Below the pieces are notes generated by a model. It saw only the letters and a list, made by a program, of their open reading frames with translations. It had not been told where the DNA came from and ran no database searches. A stretch of DNA of 64,000 nt, taken from the NCBI RefSeq assembly GCF_029223485.1, contig NZ_JARHTP010000015.1, positions 1 through 64,000 of the forward strand. Direction: 5' to 3'. Within the stretch, counting starts at the first letter, position 1. Each line of letters opens with the position of its first letter. The stretch comes from Streptomyces coacervatus. Its GTDB lineage: Bacteria > Actinomycetota > Actinomycetes > Streptomycetales > Streptomycetaceae. This document shows, piece by piece, positions 24,246-32,768 of the stretch. The position numbers and the translations under genes were made by a program.

Positions 24246-25424
24246 TCAGTAGACCGGCTTGTGCGGCTCGATCTGGTTGACCCAGCCGATGACACCGCCG
24301 CCGACGTGCACGGCGTCGGAGAAGCCCGCGGACTTCAGGACCGCGAGGACTTCCGCACTGCGGACACCCGTCTTGCAGTGCAGGACGATCTTCTTGTCCT
24401 GCGGGAGGCCCTCCAGGGCGGCGCCCATGAGGAACTCGTTCTTCGGGATCAGCTTGGCGCCGGGGATCGAGACGATCTCGTACTCGTTGATCTCGCGGAC
24501 GTCGATGATCTCGATGTTCTCGCCGTCGTCGATCCACTCCTTGAGCTGCTTGGGAGTGATCGTCGAGCCGGCGGCCGCCTCCTGGGCCTCCTCGGAGACG
24601 ACGCCGCAGAAGGCCTCGTAGTCGATGAGCTCGGTGACGGTCGGGTTCGGGCCGCAGACCGCGCAGTTCGGGTCCTTGCGGACCTTGACCTGGCGGTACT
24701 GCATCTCCAGGGCGTCGTAGATCATCAGGCGGCCGACGAGGGGCTCACCGGTGCCGGTGAGGACCTTGATGGCCTCCGTGACCTGGATGGAGCCGATGGA
24801 CGCGCACAGCACACCCAGGACGCCGCCCTCGGCGCAGGAGGGGACCATGCCCGGCGGCGGGGGCTCCGGGTACAGGCAGCGGTAGCAGGGGCCATGCTCG
24901 GACCAGAAGACGGAGGCCTGGCCGTCGAAGCGGTAGATCGAGCCCCAGACGTACGGCTTGTTGAGCAGCACGCAGGCGTCGTTGACCAGGTAGCGGGTCG
25001 CGAAGTTGTCCGTGCCGTCGACGATCAGGTCGTACTGGCTGAAGATGTCCATCACGTTGTCGGCCTCGAGCCGCTCCTCGTGAAGGATCACGTTCACGTA
25101 CGGGTTGATGCCGAGGACGGAGTCGCGCGCGGACTCGGCCTTGGAGCGGCCGATGTCGGCCTGGCTGTGGATGATCTGGCGCTGCAGGTTCGACTCGTCG
25201 ACCTCGTCGAACTCCACGATGCCGAGCGTGCCGACGCCCGCGGCGGCCAGGTACATCAGCGCCGGCGAGCCCAGGCCGCCGGCGCCCACACAGAGCACCT
25301 TGGCGTTCTTCAGCCGCTTCTGCCCGTCCATCCCGACGTCGGGGATGATCAGGTGGCGGGAGTACCTGCGGACCTCGTCTACGGTGAGCTCAGAGGCTGG
25401 CTCGACCAGGGGTGGCAGCGACAC
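24246..25424 (-). CDS. moeZ: MoeZ, sulfur-carrier adenylyltransferase/sulfurtransferase
   Basis: A 392-residue fusion of an E1-like MoeB/ThiF domain and a C-terminal rhodanese. The N-terminal half shows the ATP-binding GAGGLGSP and the conserved RQIIHS and DGTDNF motifs. Two CxxC pairs (CYRC, CAVC) are present for zinc. The rhodanese active-site loop HCKTGVRS provides the persulfide cysteine. MoeZ activates and sulfurates small carrier proteins (MoaD, ThiS, CysO) and is shared between molybdopterin, thiamin, cysteine and natural-product pathways in actinobacteria. The GTG start has CGGAG upstream. A perfect sigma-R-type promoter precedes it, tying it to thiol stress. Confidence 0.95.
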   Translation of the reverse strand: MSLPPLVEPASELTVDEVRRYSRHLIIPDVGMDGQKRLKNAKVLCVGAGGLGSPALMYLAAAGVGTLGIVEFDEVDESNLQRQIIHSQADIGRSKAESARDSVLGINPYVNVILHEERLEADNVMDIFSQYDLIVDGTDNFATRYLVNDACVLLNKPYVWGSIYRFDGQASVFWSEHGPCYRCLYPEPPPPGMVPSCAEGGVLGVLCASIGSIQVTEAIKVLTGTGEPLVGRLMIYDALEMQYRQVKVRKDPNCAVCGPNPTVTELIDYEAFCGVVSEEAQEAAAGSTITPKQLKEWIDDGENIEIIDVREINEYEIVSIPGAKLIPKNEFLMGAALEGLPQDKKIVLHCKTGVRSAEVLAVLKSAGFSDAVHVGGGVIGWVNQIEPHKPVY

Positions 25425-25468
25425 GGGGACTCCGTTGGTCGGTCAATCACTACAGTTGTTCTCCCCGT

Positions 25469-25494
25469 AACACTGCCATGGCCTTCTTCATTCC
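25469..25494 (-). promoter_or_regulatory. sigma-R-type promoter of moeZ
   Basis: On the minus strand GGAAT (25494-25490) and GTT (25471-25469) are spaced by exactly 18 nt, matching the sigma-R consensus. The start of transcription would lie near 25463, about 40 nt before the moeZ GTG. The -35 falls within the last codons of the adjacent Spherulin-4 gene. Confidence 0.85.
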
Positions 25495-26237
25495 GAGACA
25501 CCCGTTCCGATCCGCGAGACGATTTCGTCCCAGTAGCCGGGCATGGTCTCCCAGGGGTCGCTACGGCCACCCCGGTCTGTGTGGTCGGTGAAGTAGATGG
25601 TCGAGGCGCCCTGCCAGCGGGCGATGCGCAGTGCCTCCTCCAGGTGCGGGCGGGGCACCCCGTGGACGAAGTGGCAGAAGAGCTCGGGCGGGTGGTCCGC
25701 CGTCCACTCGGCCACCTGCGACCAGCGGTAGTCGCTCCAGGAGCCGGAGAAAGTGACCAGCTGGTCGGCGCTCTCGGCGTAGCCGGGGTGCGGGTGGGTG
25801 CCATGGCCGAGGACGATGTGGGCATCGTCACGGATCCCACGGAGCGTGGTGACGGTGCGGCGGACCTCGGGGAGCGAGACGCGTTCGGCCGGGCAGCGGT
25901 CCAGCAGGAAGCCGTCGACCTGGTACCAGTCGATGTAGCGGTGCGCATCGGAGATCACTTCGCCGAAGGTGCGGGCCCCGTATGCCGAGTCGAGGTGCCC
26001 GAGGACCCGTACGCCTGCGTTGCGCAGGCGGCCGGCCGCGTCCAGGCAGTGCGGGTCGGGGCGGGAGCCGGGCCCGTCGGCCACATTGAGGACGACCCAG
26101 TGCAAGGGGATTCCGGGGCGGGTGAGTTCGCCCCACTCGGTGGGGGCGACGAGGGGGTGTGCAAAGCCGGGGATGCCGAAGCCGGTGCGGACGTCGGTAC
26201 TCGCGATGCCCGCTTTCGTACTGGTCAGATACGGCAT
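25488..26237 (-). CDS. Spherulin-4 family (PelA-like) glycosidase
   Basis: A 249-residue TIM-barrel-like protein of the spherulation-specific family 4. Visible motifs are VVLNVADGPG near the N-terminus, the RVLGHLDSAYG strand, YQVDGFLLDRCP with acidic residues in a barrel strand, and LGHGTHPHPGY. Relatives include the alpha-1,4-N-acetylgalactosaminidase domain of PelA and polygalactosaminidases. No signal peptide is visible, which is unusual for a glycosidase acting on exopolysaccharide. It overlaps the upstream epimerase gene by 13 bp and ends the glycosyltransferase operon, so it probably trims or edits the sugar polymer made by it. Confidence 0.8.
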   Translation of the reverse strand: MPYLTSTKAGIASTDVRTGFGIPGFAHPLVAPTEWGELTRPGIPLHWVVLNVADGPGSRPDPHCLDAAGRLRNAGVRVLGHLDSAYGARTFGEVISDAHRYIDWYQVDGFLLDRCPAERVSLPEVRRTVTTLRGIRDDAHIVLGHGTHPHPGYAESADQLVTFSGSWSDYRWSQVAEWTADHPPELFCHFVHGVPRPHLEEALRIARWQGASTIYFTDHTDRGGRSDPWETMPGYWDEIVSRIGTGVSE

Positions 26238-27184
26238 GCCGCCTCCATCCAGATGTCGGCGAGGGACTCTTCGAGGTTGATGCGGGGCCGCCAGCCCAGC
26301 CGGTCGCGTGCGGTGCGCACGTCGGCCTGCTGCCAGCTGCCGCAGCCGTCGGGGTACGGGTACGCGACCGGGGCCGCGTGGTCCGATTCGCCACGCGGGT
26401 GGCCGATGGTCGCCCGCAGCGGGCCGGGCGGGCCGTCGAGTTCATGGAGGGCGCCGCCGTATCCGGCCACGCGCGCGAGCACGGCGGCGGCGTCGCGCAG
26501 CCGCACGGCGCGGCCCGAGCCGATGTTGATGACGCCCTGCGCGGCGGAGAGCGAGGCGGCGTGCACGGCACGGGCCACGTCGCGTACGTCGATGAAGTCG
26601 CGTTGGACGCCGAGGCCGCCGAGTTTGAGCTCGCCGTCGCCGGACTGCATGGCGCGGCGCATGGCCTCGGCGAGCCGGCCGAGCGGCGAGCCGGCGGGCG
26701 TGCCGGGGCCGGCCGGTGAGAAGACCCGGAGGACGACCGCGTCCAGGCCCGAGCCCAGGACCAGTTCGGTGGCGGCGAGCTTGCTGACGCCGTACGGGCC
26801 GCCGGGGCGCGGGACGGCGTCCTCCGCCGTCGACGAACCCGGCTGGCTCGGGCCGTACTCGGCGCCGCAGCCGATCTGCACCAGGCGGGCGCCGCAGCCG
26901 CTGCGGCGCAGGGCCTCGCAGACGGTGGCGACGGCGACGGTGTTGTGGCGGGTGAGATCGCGGGCGCCGCCCCGGGTGGCGCCCGCGCAGTTGACGACGA
27001 CGCCGGGGTGGACCGCGTCGAGGAAGCGGGTGAGGGCACCGGGGCTGCCGGACGCGAGGTCGAAGCGGACGTCGGCGTCGTCGCCGCGGCCGAGGGCGGT
27101 GAGCTGGACGGCCGGGTCGGCGAGCAGGCGGTCGGCGACGAAGCGGCCGAGGTAGCCGTTGGCTCCGATCAGCAGGACTCTCAT
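26225..27184 (-). CDS. NAD-dependent nucleotide-sugar epimerase/dehydratase
   Basis: A 319-residue extended short-chain dehydrogenase. The NAD-binding GANGYLGR is at 8-15, and the catalytic pair YGVSK is in the middle. The substrate-domain motif RDFIDVRDVARAV and a C-terminal GWRPRINLEESL typical of GalE-type epimerases are present. The usual catalytic Ser/Thr before YxxxK is less clear. It likely interconverts or modifies a UDP- or dTDP-sugar for the adjacent glycosyltransferase. It overlaps the following Spherulin-4 gene and abuts a short upstream ORF with an ATGA overlap. Confidence 0.85.
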   Translation of the reverse strand: MRVLLIGANGYLGRFVADRLLADPAVQLTALGRGDDADVRFDLASGSPGALTRFLDAVHPGVVVNCAGATRGGARDLTRHNTVAVATVCEALRRSGCGARLVQIGCGAEYGPSQPGSSTAEDAVPRPGGPYGVSKLAATELVLGSGLDAVVLRVFSPAGPGTPAGSPLGRLAEAMRRAMQSGDGELKLGGLGVQRDFIDVRDVARAVHAASLSAAQGVINIGSGRAVRLRDAAAVLARVAGYGGALHELDGPPGPLRATIGHPRGESDHAAPVAYPYPDGCGSWQQADVRTARDRLGWRPRINLEESLADIWMEAACRI

Positions 27185-27366
27185 CGGGCGGCTCCCGGGG
27201 CCGAGGCGTCGGGTCGGGAGGTGATCATCTGGGGCTCTCCTTCGGAGGGGGTGGTGCGGTTGCCTCGGGCCGCGGGGCCGGGCGGCTCAGGCGGGACGGG
27301 GGCCGACGTGAGCCGGCGTGCACACGACTCGTGGAGGTGCTCCGGGTCCGGCTGCCGCGTCAGCAC
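27181..27366 (-). CDS. possible small coupling ORF
   Basis: A 61-codon frame fills the only gap in the operon. Its GTG begins 2 nt before the stop of the membrane-protein gene (overlapping it), and its TGA overlaps the epimerase ATG (ATGA). The peptide is Pro/Thr/Arg-rich with no domain. Two-sided overlap suggests it is translated, perhaps only to carry ribosomes to the epimerase; it may also be chance in GC-rich DNA. Confidence 0.35.
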   Translation of the reverse strand: MLTRQPDPEHLHESCARRLTSAPVPPEPPGPAARGNRTTPSEGEPQMITSRPDASAPGAAR

Positions 27367-28886
27367 GGCCGGTCCCCGGGTGCGTGGGCCGAGGCCCGGG
27401 TGAGGGTGCGGGTCGCGTGGATCAGCAGGGTCAGCGCGGCAGCCCCGCAGGCGAGGGCAGGGACGCTGCCGGGGCCCCAGGCGTCAACCATGGTCTCCAC
27501 GGGGGTGGCGAGGAAGCCGCACCCGGGCAGCCGGCCCGCGAAGACCGTGGCCGTGGCGGTGACTTCGGCCGTGGCCGTGGCGGTGAGGACCAACGCGGGG
27601 GCGTGGGTGAAACCGTGCGTCGAAAGGAGGCGGGCTAGGAGCAGTAGGGCGCCCAGGGTGACGGTCTGGGCGTAGGCCGCGGGCTCGCCCAGGACCGCGC
27701 CGCACAGCGTGAGCAGGGCCGTCAGCGCGCCCAGGAACAGGGCGAACGTGCCGATCAGCAGCGGTCGTACGGAGGCTGCGTACTCCTCCAGGCCGCGGCT
27801 GGCGGTCAGCCTGCGGTGGGCGCGTACGGCGAAGAGGTGGGCGCTCCAGGCTGCGGGGGCGCAGGCCAGCGTGAGGGCCAGGACGGGGGCCGTGGCGAGG
27901 GGCCAGGGGCTGTCGGCGGCGCCGGTGGGCGGGCCGTCGGGGCCTCCGGCGAGGGCCGCGCGCAGGAGGCCGTCGCCGAGGAGGGCGTAGGCGACGAGCC
28001 AGCACGTCCATGCGCGGCTCCCGGACGCGTGCGGGGCGGGCCCCGTGGGCGTTCGGTTCTTTGGGCCGAGGGGGCCGCGGGCGAGCGCCGCCCGCAGGGC
28101 GAGGGCGACGGCGAGGACGCCGACGGCGGCCGCGATCGGGCGGGCGGGTGCGTGCGTGAGATGCAGGGCGGCCACCGTCGCGGCGCACAGTGCTCCGGGC
28201 AGGAGGGTGAGCAGGGCCCAGTCGGCGCGGGCCCGGGGGGCGTCGGGGGCTGCGGGGTGGCCAGGGGCGCCGTCGCCGCGGGGTACGCGCGCGTACATCT
28301 CCTCCGCGAGCGAGAAGACGTCCCGGTGGCGGAAGCGTGCGGCGGTCCGGTCGGTGACGCCGTGGGCCTCCAGGCCCGCCGCGATCTCCAAGGGGTCCAC
28401 CGCCCGCTCGCACAGCTCGCGGTGACGGTGCATCAGCGTCTTCACGGGGTCGGCGGCGGTGCGACGGGGGGCGGCGGGTTGCCGACGCGCTGCCGGGGGT
28501 TCGGTCTCGGCACGCGTGTGTGCCGGAGCGTCGGCGTCTGCACGCGTGTGCGGCGGGGCCTCGACGTCTGCATGCATGCCTGCCGGAGCAGCGGGTTGCC
28601 GGCGAGCGGCCGAGGCTTCGGTCTCGGCACGCGTGTGCGCCACGGCCCCGGCGCCTGCACGCGTACGTGCCGGAGCCTCACCGTCAACACGCGTGCGTAC
28701 CGGACCCTCACCGTCAACACGCGTACGTGCCCGGGCTTCATCACCGCCCCGCGTACCGGGTGCCGCCTCGGCTCCAACGCCGTCCGAGCCGGAGGTCTGC
28801 CCTGCGAGCCACCCCCGGGACGGTTCGTCCCAGGCCCCGGGGCTGTCCGGTGTGCCGGGGCGGTCCAGTGCCCCCAAGTCGCTCAT
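27360..28886 (-). CDS. polytopic membrane protein of the PelF-type glycosyltransferase operon
   Basis: 508 residues. The first 150 are cytoplasmic and low complexity, dominated by a degenerate 10-residue repeat (xRTRVDGEAP, xHTRAETE). A short soluble helical module follows (DPLEIAAGLEAHGVTDRTAARF), then about eight transmembrane helices between 185 and 500. Its ATG overlaps the glycosyltransferase stop (ATGA), so the products are coupled. It may be the membrane partner that extrudes the polymer, analogous to PelG or PelE, but it is shorter in the membrane part than PelG and I cannot assign the family firmly. Confidence 0.75.
   Translation of the reverse strand: MSDLGALDRPGTPDSPGAWDEPSRGWLAGQTSGSDGVGAEAAPGTRGGDEARARTRVDGEGPVRTRVDGEAPARTRAGAGAVAHTRAETEASAARRQPAAPAGMHADVEAPPHTRADADAPAHTRAETEPPAARRQPAAPRRTAADPVKTLMHRHRELCERAVDPLEIAAGLEAHGVTDRTAARFRHRDVFSLAEEMYARVPRGDGAPGHPAAPDAPRARADWALLTLLPGALCAATVAALHLTHAPARPIAAAVGVLAVALALRAALARGPLGPKNRTPTGPAPHASGSRAWTCWLVAYALLGDGLLRAALAGGPDGPPTGAADSPWPLATAPVLALTLACAPAAWSAHLFAVRAHRRLTASRGLEEYAASVRPLLIGTFALFLGALTALLTLCGAVLGEPAAYAQTVTLGALLLLARLLSTHGFTHAPALVLTATATAEVTATATVFAGRLPGCGFLATPVETMVDAWGPGSVPALACGAAALTLLIHATRTLTRASAHAPGDRPC
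28441..28760 (-). repeat. degenerate 30-bp coding repeat
   Basis: This stretch encodes successive 10-residue units around a [VAH]-R/H-T-R-[VA]-[DE] core in the N-terminal region of the membrane protein, with a larger duplication of the ARRQPAAP block. Confidence 0.7.
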
Positions 28887-30613
28887 CGCGCCCCCTCCGT
28901 GGCCGGAATCGGGGTCGTGGCCCACAGCGGCGGCGTTGCGCGTGCCGCCGCGCCCACCGCCCAGCCGGGCCCGCCGCGGGCCGCCACGCGCGCGCCCGGG
29001 TCGGTCCAGCGGCCGGGGACATGGGCCTCCGCGGGGACGGCGAACGGCAGGGGCTCCCCGGCGTCGTCGAGGACGACCCGGCGCACCGGGGTGTGCGAGA
29101 CGATCTCCAGGTAAATGCCGTGAAATGCCGTGGTGTTCTGCTCGACGGTGAACAGTTCGAGCGCACGCGCGCGTGCGGCGGCGCCCAGGCGCTCGCGGCG
29201 CTCGGGGTCCCGCAGCAGCGCCAGGCACGCCTCGGCGAGCGCCCGCGGGTTGCGCGGCGGTACGACGAGCCCCGTGCCCCCGATGACCTCCACGACCGCG
29301 CCGACATCCGTCGAGACCGTCGCGCGGCCGCAGAACATGGCCTCGACCAGGCTGATCGGGAAGCCCTCGACGACGCTGGACAGCACGGTCACGGCTCCGG
29401 CGGCGTATGCGTCGGCGAGGCTCGGGAGCTCCGGTCCGGCGATCTCCTCGAAGGAGACGGGGTTGTCGCCGACGGCGTGCAGCCCTGCCGCCTCGTCGGG
29501 GAAGAGCTGCGCCGCCAGCGCCCGGCAGTGGCCGAGATAGGCCTCGCCATCGGGACCGGCCGGGGCACCGACGATCCGCAGGAGGGTCTTCGGCTCCTCC
29601 TTGCGGATCTCCGCGAAGGCATGCAGCAGCGACACCAGGTCCTTGGCGGGTTCGACGCGGCCGACCCAGACCAGCGTGTCGGGGTCCGCGCACTCCGGGG
29701 ACTCCCCCACCTCGGCGAAGCGGGAGGCGTCCATGCCCGGGTAGACCGTGCGGAGCTTCGCGCGGTCGGCGCCGCAGCGTTCCTGCCAGCGGCGGGCGTG
29801 CGCGTTGCCCGGCGTGACGATCGCGGCCCGGTCGTAGATCTCGGCGGCGAGCCTGCCGTGGAACGCGGCGAGCAGGGACCGTACGGCGGGCGGAGCGTCC
29901 GTGGCAGCCAAGTAGTGCGTGCGCAGCCGCACGCCGTACTCGGTCACCAGCAGGGGTACGCCGTGGAAGTGGCGGGCGAGCAGTCCGGGCAGGGCCGCGG
30001 GGCCGCTGGACGTCGCGTGGCACAGGTCGACCGAGCCGAGTCCGTCGTCCTCGTACCAGTCGAGCGACAGGGGGCGCAGGGCGCGTTCCAGGTGTGCGGC
30101 GACCGCGAGCAGATCCGGTACGCGCGCCTCACGTGCCGCCCCCAGGGCGCCCGGCGCACGACAGGCGCGCTCCAGGGCGCGTACGGCGGCCTCGGAGCGG
30201 AGCGCTCCCACCAGCCCGCGCTCGTCGCGGGCGAGTTCGGCGAGTCCGTACAGCGCGCTGCCGAAACGGTCCGCCTCGGCGGCCGAGGTCTCCCCGGAAG
30301 CGCCGGAAGGATCCCCGGCGGTCCCGGCACACAGCTCGGCCGCCAACTCCCCGTAGCACTCGGCGAACCGTCGGCGCGCCCGCCGCCCCAGCACTGCCCC
30401 GTCATCCTCGGCCGTCCACAGCGGAGCCGTGCGCACCCGGCACACCTGCGGCGGCAGCGCGACCCAGCCCTCGCTCTCCTGGCGCTCGCTGCGGCTGAGC
30501 GCGTAGACGTCGAACTCGTGCTGCCCGAGCCCGCGCACGAGCCGGTCGCACCAGAGCCTGGCATCACCGCTCACATACGGATAGCCACCCTCCGTAAGCA
30601 GTCCGATGCGCAC
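28883..30613 (-). CDS. PelF-type GT4 glycosyltransferase
   Basis: A 576-residue GT-B enzyme. The N-terminus (VRIGLLTEGGYPYVSG) and the DUF3492-like acceptor half match the PelF branch rather than ordinary GT4 enzymes. The donor half contains VWVGRVEPAKDL, and the E-x7-E pair in VVEGFPISLVEAM (near 414-425) binds the nucleotide sugar. PelF proteins are cytoplasmic polymerases for the N-acetylhexosamine polymer Pel, using UDP-sugars. GTG at 30611-30613 is chosen because the motif-bearing family start is there. It is the first gene of the operon; a 9-bp hairpin (30641-30664) lies in its leader. Confidence 0.85.
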   Translation of the reverse strand: MRIGLLTEGGYPYVSGDARLWCDRLVRGLGQHEFDVYALSRSERQESEGWVALPPQVCRVRTAPLWTAEDDGAVLGRRARRRFAECYGELAAELCAGTAGDPSGASGETSAAEADRFGSALYGLAELARDERGLVGALRSEAAVRALERACRAPGALGAAREARVPDLLAVAAHLERALRPLSLDWYEDDGLGSVDLCHATSSGPAALPGLLARHFHGVPLLVTEYGVRLRTHYLAATDAPPAVRSLLAAFHGRLAAEIYDRAAIVTPGNAHARRWQERCGADRAKLRTVYPGMDASRFAEVGESPECADPDTLVWVGRVEPAKDLVSLLHAFAEIRKEEPKTLLRIVGAPAGPDGEAYLGHCRALAAQLFPDEAAGLHAVGDNPVSFEEIAGPELPSLADAYAAGAVTVLSSVVEGFPISLVEAMFCGRATVSTDVGAVVEVIGGTGLVVPPRNPRALAEACLALLRDPERRERLGAAARARALELFTVEQNTTAFHGIYLEIVSHTPVRRVVLDDAGEPLPFAVPAEAHVPGRWTDPGARVAARGGPGWAVGAAARATPPLWATTPIPATEGAR

Positions 30614-30640
30614 GAGCGCACCCCCGATCTCCCGTTTGGG

Positions 30641-30664
30641 GAGCCGCCGTTGACCCGGCGGCTC
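30641..30664 (-). promoter_or_regulatory. leader hairpin before the PelF-type gene
   Basis: A perfect 9-bp stem (GAGCCGCCG/CGGCGGCTC) with a 6-nt loop lies 28 bp upstream of the GTG. It could attenuate or stabilise the operon transcript. Confidence 0.35.
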
Positions 30665-30693
30665 GCAGCGGGAAGAACGTATGCGGACAAGGC

Positions 30694-30727
30694 GGTGGCG
30701 CGACGGACGGTTGTCCATCGCGCCACC
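30694..30727 (-). terminator. terminator of the peptide-transporter operon
   Basis: A 15-bp stem with a single C-A mismatch (GGTGGCGCGA...TCGCGCCACC plus GGAC/GTCC) lies 76 bp past the transporter ATPase stop and separates that operon from the glycosyltransferase operon. Confidence 0.65.
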
Positions 30728-30803
30728 AAAAGGGGTGAACGGTCGTAACTTTCCCGTGCGGATCGCGTTCGATCGCGCTAAGAGATCAAGCAGTTACGTT
30801 ACG

Positions 30804-32768
30804 TCAGGCCGCGGCCAGCTCCCGTCGAGCGGCCCTGCGCCGGGCCGCGACCTGGGGGTCGAGTGCCGGTACGGCGGCGAGCAGCTGCCTGGTGTACGGG
30901 TCCTGGGGGTTGTCGTACACCTCGTCGGCAGGGCCGGACTCGACGATCCGGCCGCTCCGCATCACCGCGACCCGGTCGCTGACCTGGCGCACGACGGCGA
31001 GGTCGTGGGCGACGAAGACGAGCGCCAGCCCGAGTTCGCGCTGCAACTCGCCGAGCAGGGCGACCACCTGGGCCTGGGTGGTCACGTCCAGTGCGGAGAC
31101 GGGTTCGTCGCAGACGATGACGCGCGGGTCGGCCGCGAGCGCCCGCGCGATGCCGACACGCTGGCGCTGGCCGCCGCTGAACTCGTGCGGGTAGCGGTCG
31201 TAGTGCGCTCCGTCGAGCCCCACACGCTCCAGCAGTTCCGTCACTCGCCCCCTGATGCGTTTCTCGTCGCGCTCGCCACGCGCGCGTAGCGGGTCGGCGA
31301 TCGACTCGCCCACGCTGCGGCGGGGGTTGAGGGAGGAGACGGGGTCCTGGAAGACCATTTGTACGGCCGGATTCACGCCCACGCGCGCGTGCCCCTCGTA
31401 ACGGACCTCGCCGGCCGTCGGCTCAAGCAGCCCGACCAGCATCCGCCCGAGCGTCGTCTTGCCGCTGCCGCTCTCACCGACGATGCCGAGGGTCTCGCCG
31501 CGGTTCAAGGTCAGCGACACGTCGTCCACGGCGGCGAACGCCCGCTTGCCGCGCCCGAATTCACGCCGCAGCCCGGTCGCCTCCAGGACTACGTCCACGG
31601 AAGCGCCCGAGGAGACCCTCCGGGCGGTCTCCGTCACGGCCGCCGGAGAGGCAGCCCCCCCGCCCTCCGCCGAAGCGTCCGAGAAGCCGACCTGGGCGGC
31701 CAGCGCATCAGGGCCCGCCGAGACAGTCCCGCTGTCTCCCGGCGCGGCACCCGGCGCGACAGCCTCGCCGCGCCCCGATACGACAGCCTTGCCGCCCTCC
31801 GCAGAAGCGCCCGCCGAGACCACCCCGCCGTCCCCGGACACAGCACCCGACGCGACAACCTCGCCGTCCACCGACGAGACAGCCTGGCCACCCTCCGCCG
31901 AGACAGCCTCGACGTCCTCCGCCGAAGCCCCCGGCAGGACAGCCCCGCCGTCCCTCGCCACGGCTTCCGAGAGGCCCCCGGGTGTCGTCCGCCGCGCGTC
32001 CACCGGTGGGACCGCCGCCAGCAGCTCTCGCGTGTACGCCTCCGTCGGTGTCTCCAGTACGTCCGCCACCGGCCCGTGTTCGACCACGCGCCCGTGCCGC
32101 ATGACCAGCACCTCGTCGACGCTTTCGGCGGCGACGCCCACGTCGTGCGTGACGAGCAGCAGCCCCATGCCGGTCTCCTCGCGCAGCGTGTGCAGCAGGT
32201 CGAGGATCTGGGCCTGGACGGTCACGTCGAGCGCGGTCGTCGGCTCGTCGGCGATCAGCAGCTCGGGCTCGCAGGCCAGCGCCATGGCGATGAGCGCGCG
32301 CTGGCGCATGCCGCCGCTGAACTCGTGCGGACGGGAACGGGACCGGCGCTGTGCGTCCGGAATTCCAACCCGGTCCAGTACCTCCACGGCACGCGCGCGT
32401 GCCGCCCGTCGTGTCACGCGCGTGTGCACGCGGTACACCTCGGCGATCTGGTCGCCGATCGCGTAGTACGGGTCGAGGGACGACAGCGGGTCCTGGAAGA
32501 CCATCGCGGCCTTTGCGCCGCGCAGCCGCCGCAGTTCGTCGTCGGACGCCTCCTGTACGTCGGTGCCGGCGACCTCGATCGCGCCGCCGACCCGTGCGCC
32601 CGTGCCACGGTGCAGCCCCAGCAGGGCCGAGGCCACCGTGGACTTGCCGGAGCCGGACTCGCCGACCAGGGCCAGGGCGGCGCCCTGCTCCAGGCGGAAG
32701 GAGAGGCCGTCGACGGCCCGCAGGTCGCCGAACTCGACGGTCAGATCCGTGACTTGGACGAGACTCAC
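30804..32768 (-). CDS. fused dual ATPase of a peptide/nickel-type ABC transporter (DppD-DppF)
   Basis: 654 residues with two complete nucleotide-binding domains. Domain 1 has GESGSGKST near 37-45, SGGMRQR and LIADEPTTALD. Domain 2 has GESGSGKTT, SGGQRQR and VIVCDEPVSALD. Each ends in the oligopeptide-family tail (EAYTRELLAAVP, DPYTRQLLAAVP). They are joined by an unusually long (about 135 residues) Gly/Ala/Ser/Val-rich linker of imperfect repeats (SAEGG, AVxxG). It energises uptake of peptides with the two permeases and the binding lipoprotein encoded upstream. The start overlaps the upstream permease stop by 4 bp. Confidence 0.92.
   Translation of the reverse strand: MSLVQVTDLTVEFGDLRAVDGLSFRLEQGAALALVGESGSGKSTVASALLGLHRGTGARVGGAIEVAGTDVQEASDDELRRLRGAKAAMVFQDPLSSLDPYYAIGDQIAEVYRVHTRVTRRAARARAVEVLDRVGIPDAQRRSRSRPHEFSGGMRQRALIAMALACEPELLIADEPTTALDVTVQAQILDLLHTLREETGMGLLLVTHDVGVAAESVDEVLVMRHGRVVEHGPVADVLETPTEAYTRELLAAVPPVDARRTTPGGLSEAVARDGGAVLPGASAEDVEAVSAEGGQAVSSVDGEVVASGAVSGDGGVVSAGASAEGGKAVVSGRGEAVAPGAAPGDSGTVSAGPDALAAQVGFSDASAEGGGAASPAAVTETARRVSSGASVDVVLEATGLRREFGRGKRAFAAVDDVSLTLNRGETLGIVGESGSGKTTLGRMLVGLLEPTAGEVRYEGHARVGVNPAVQMVFQDPVSSLNPRRSVGESIADPLRARGERDEKRIRGRVTELLERVGLDGAHYDRYPHEFSGGQRQRVGIARALAADPRVIVCDEPVSALDVTTQAQVVALLGELQRELGLALVFVAHDLAVVRQVSDRVAVMRSGRIVESGPADEVYDNPQDPYTRQLLAAVPALDPQVAARRRAARRELAAA
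31583..31985 (-). repeat. low-complexity linker repeat in the ABC ATPase
   Basis: It encodes alternating short units such as SAEGGxAV and GxGxxVxxGA between the two ATPase domains. The units are degenerate, pointing to repeated slippage or unequal crossing-over. Confidence 0.7.
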
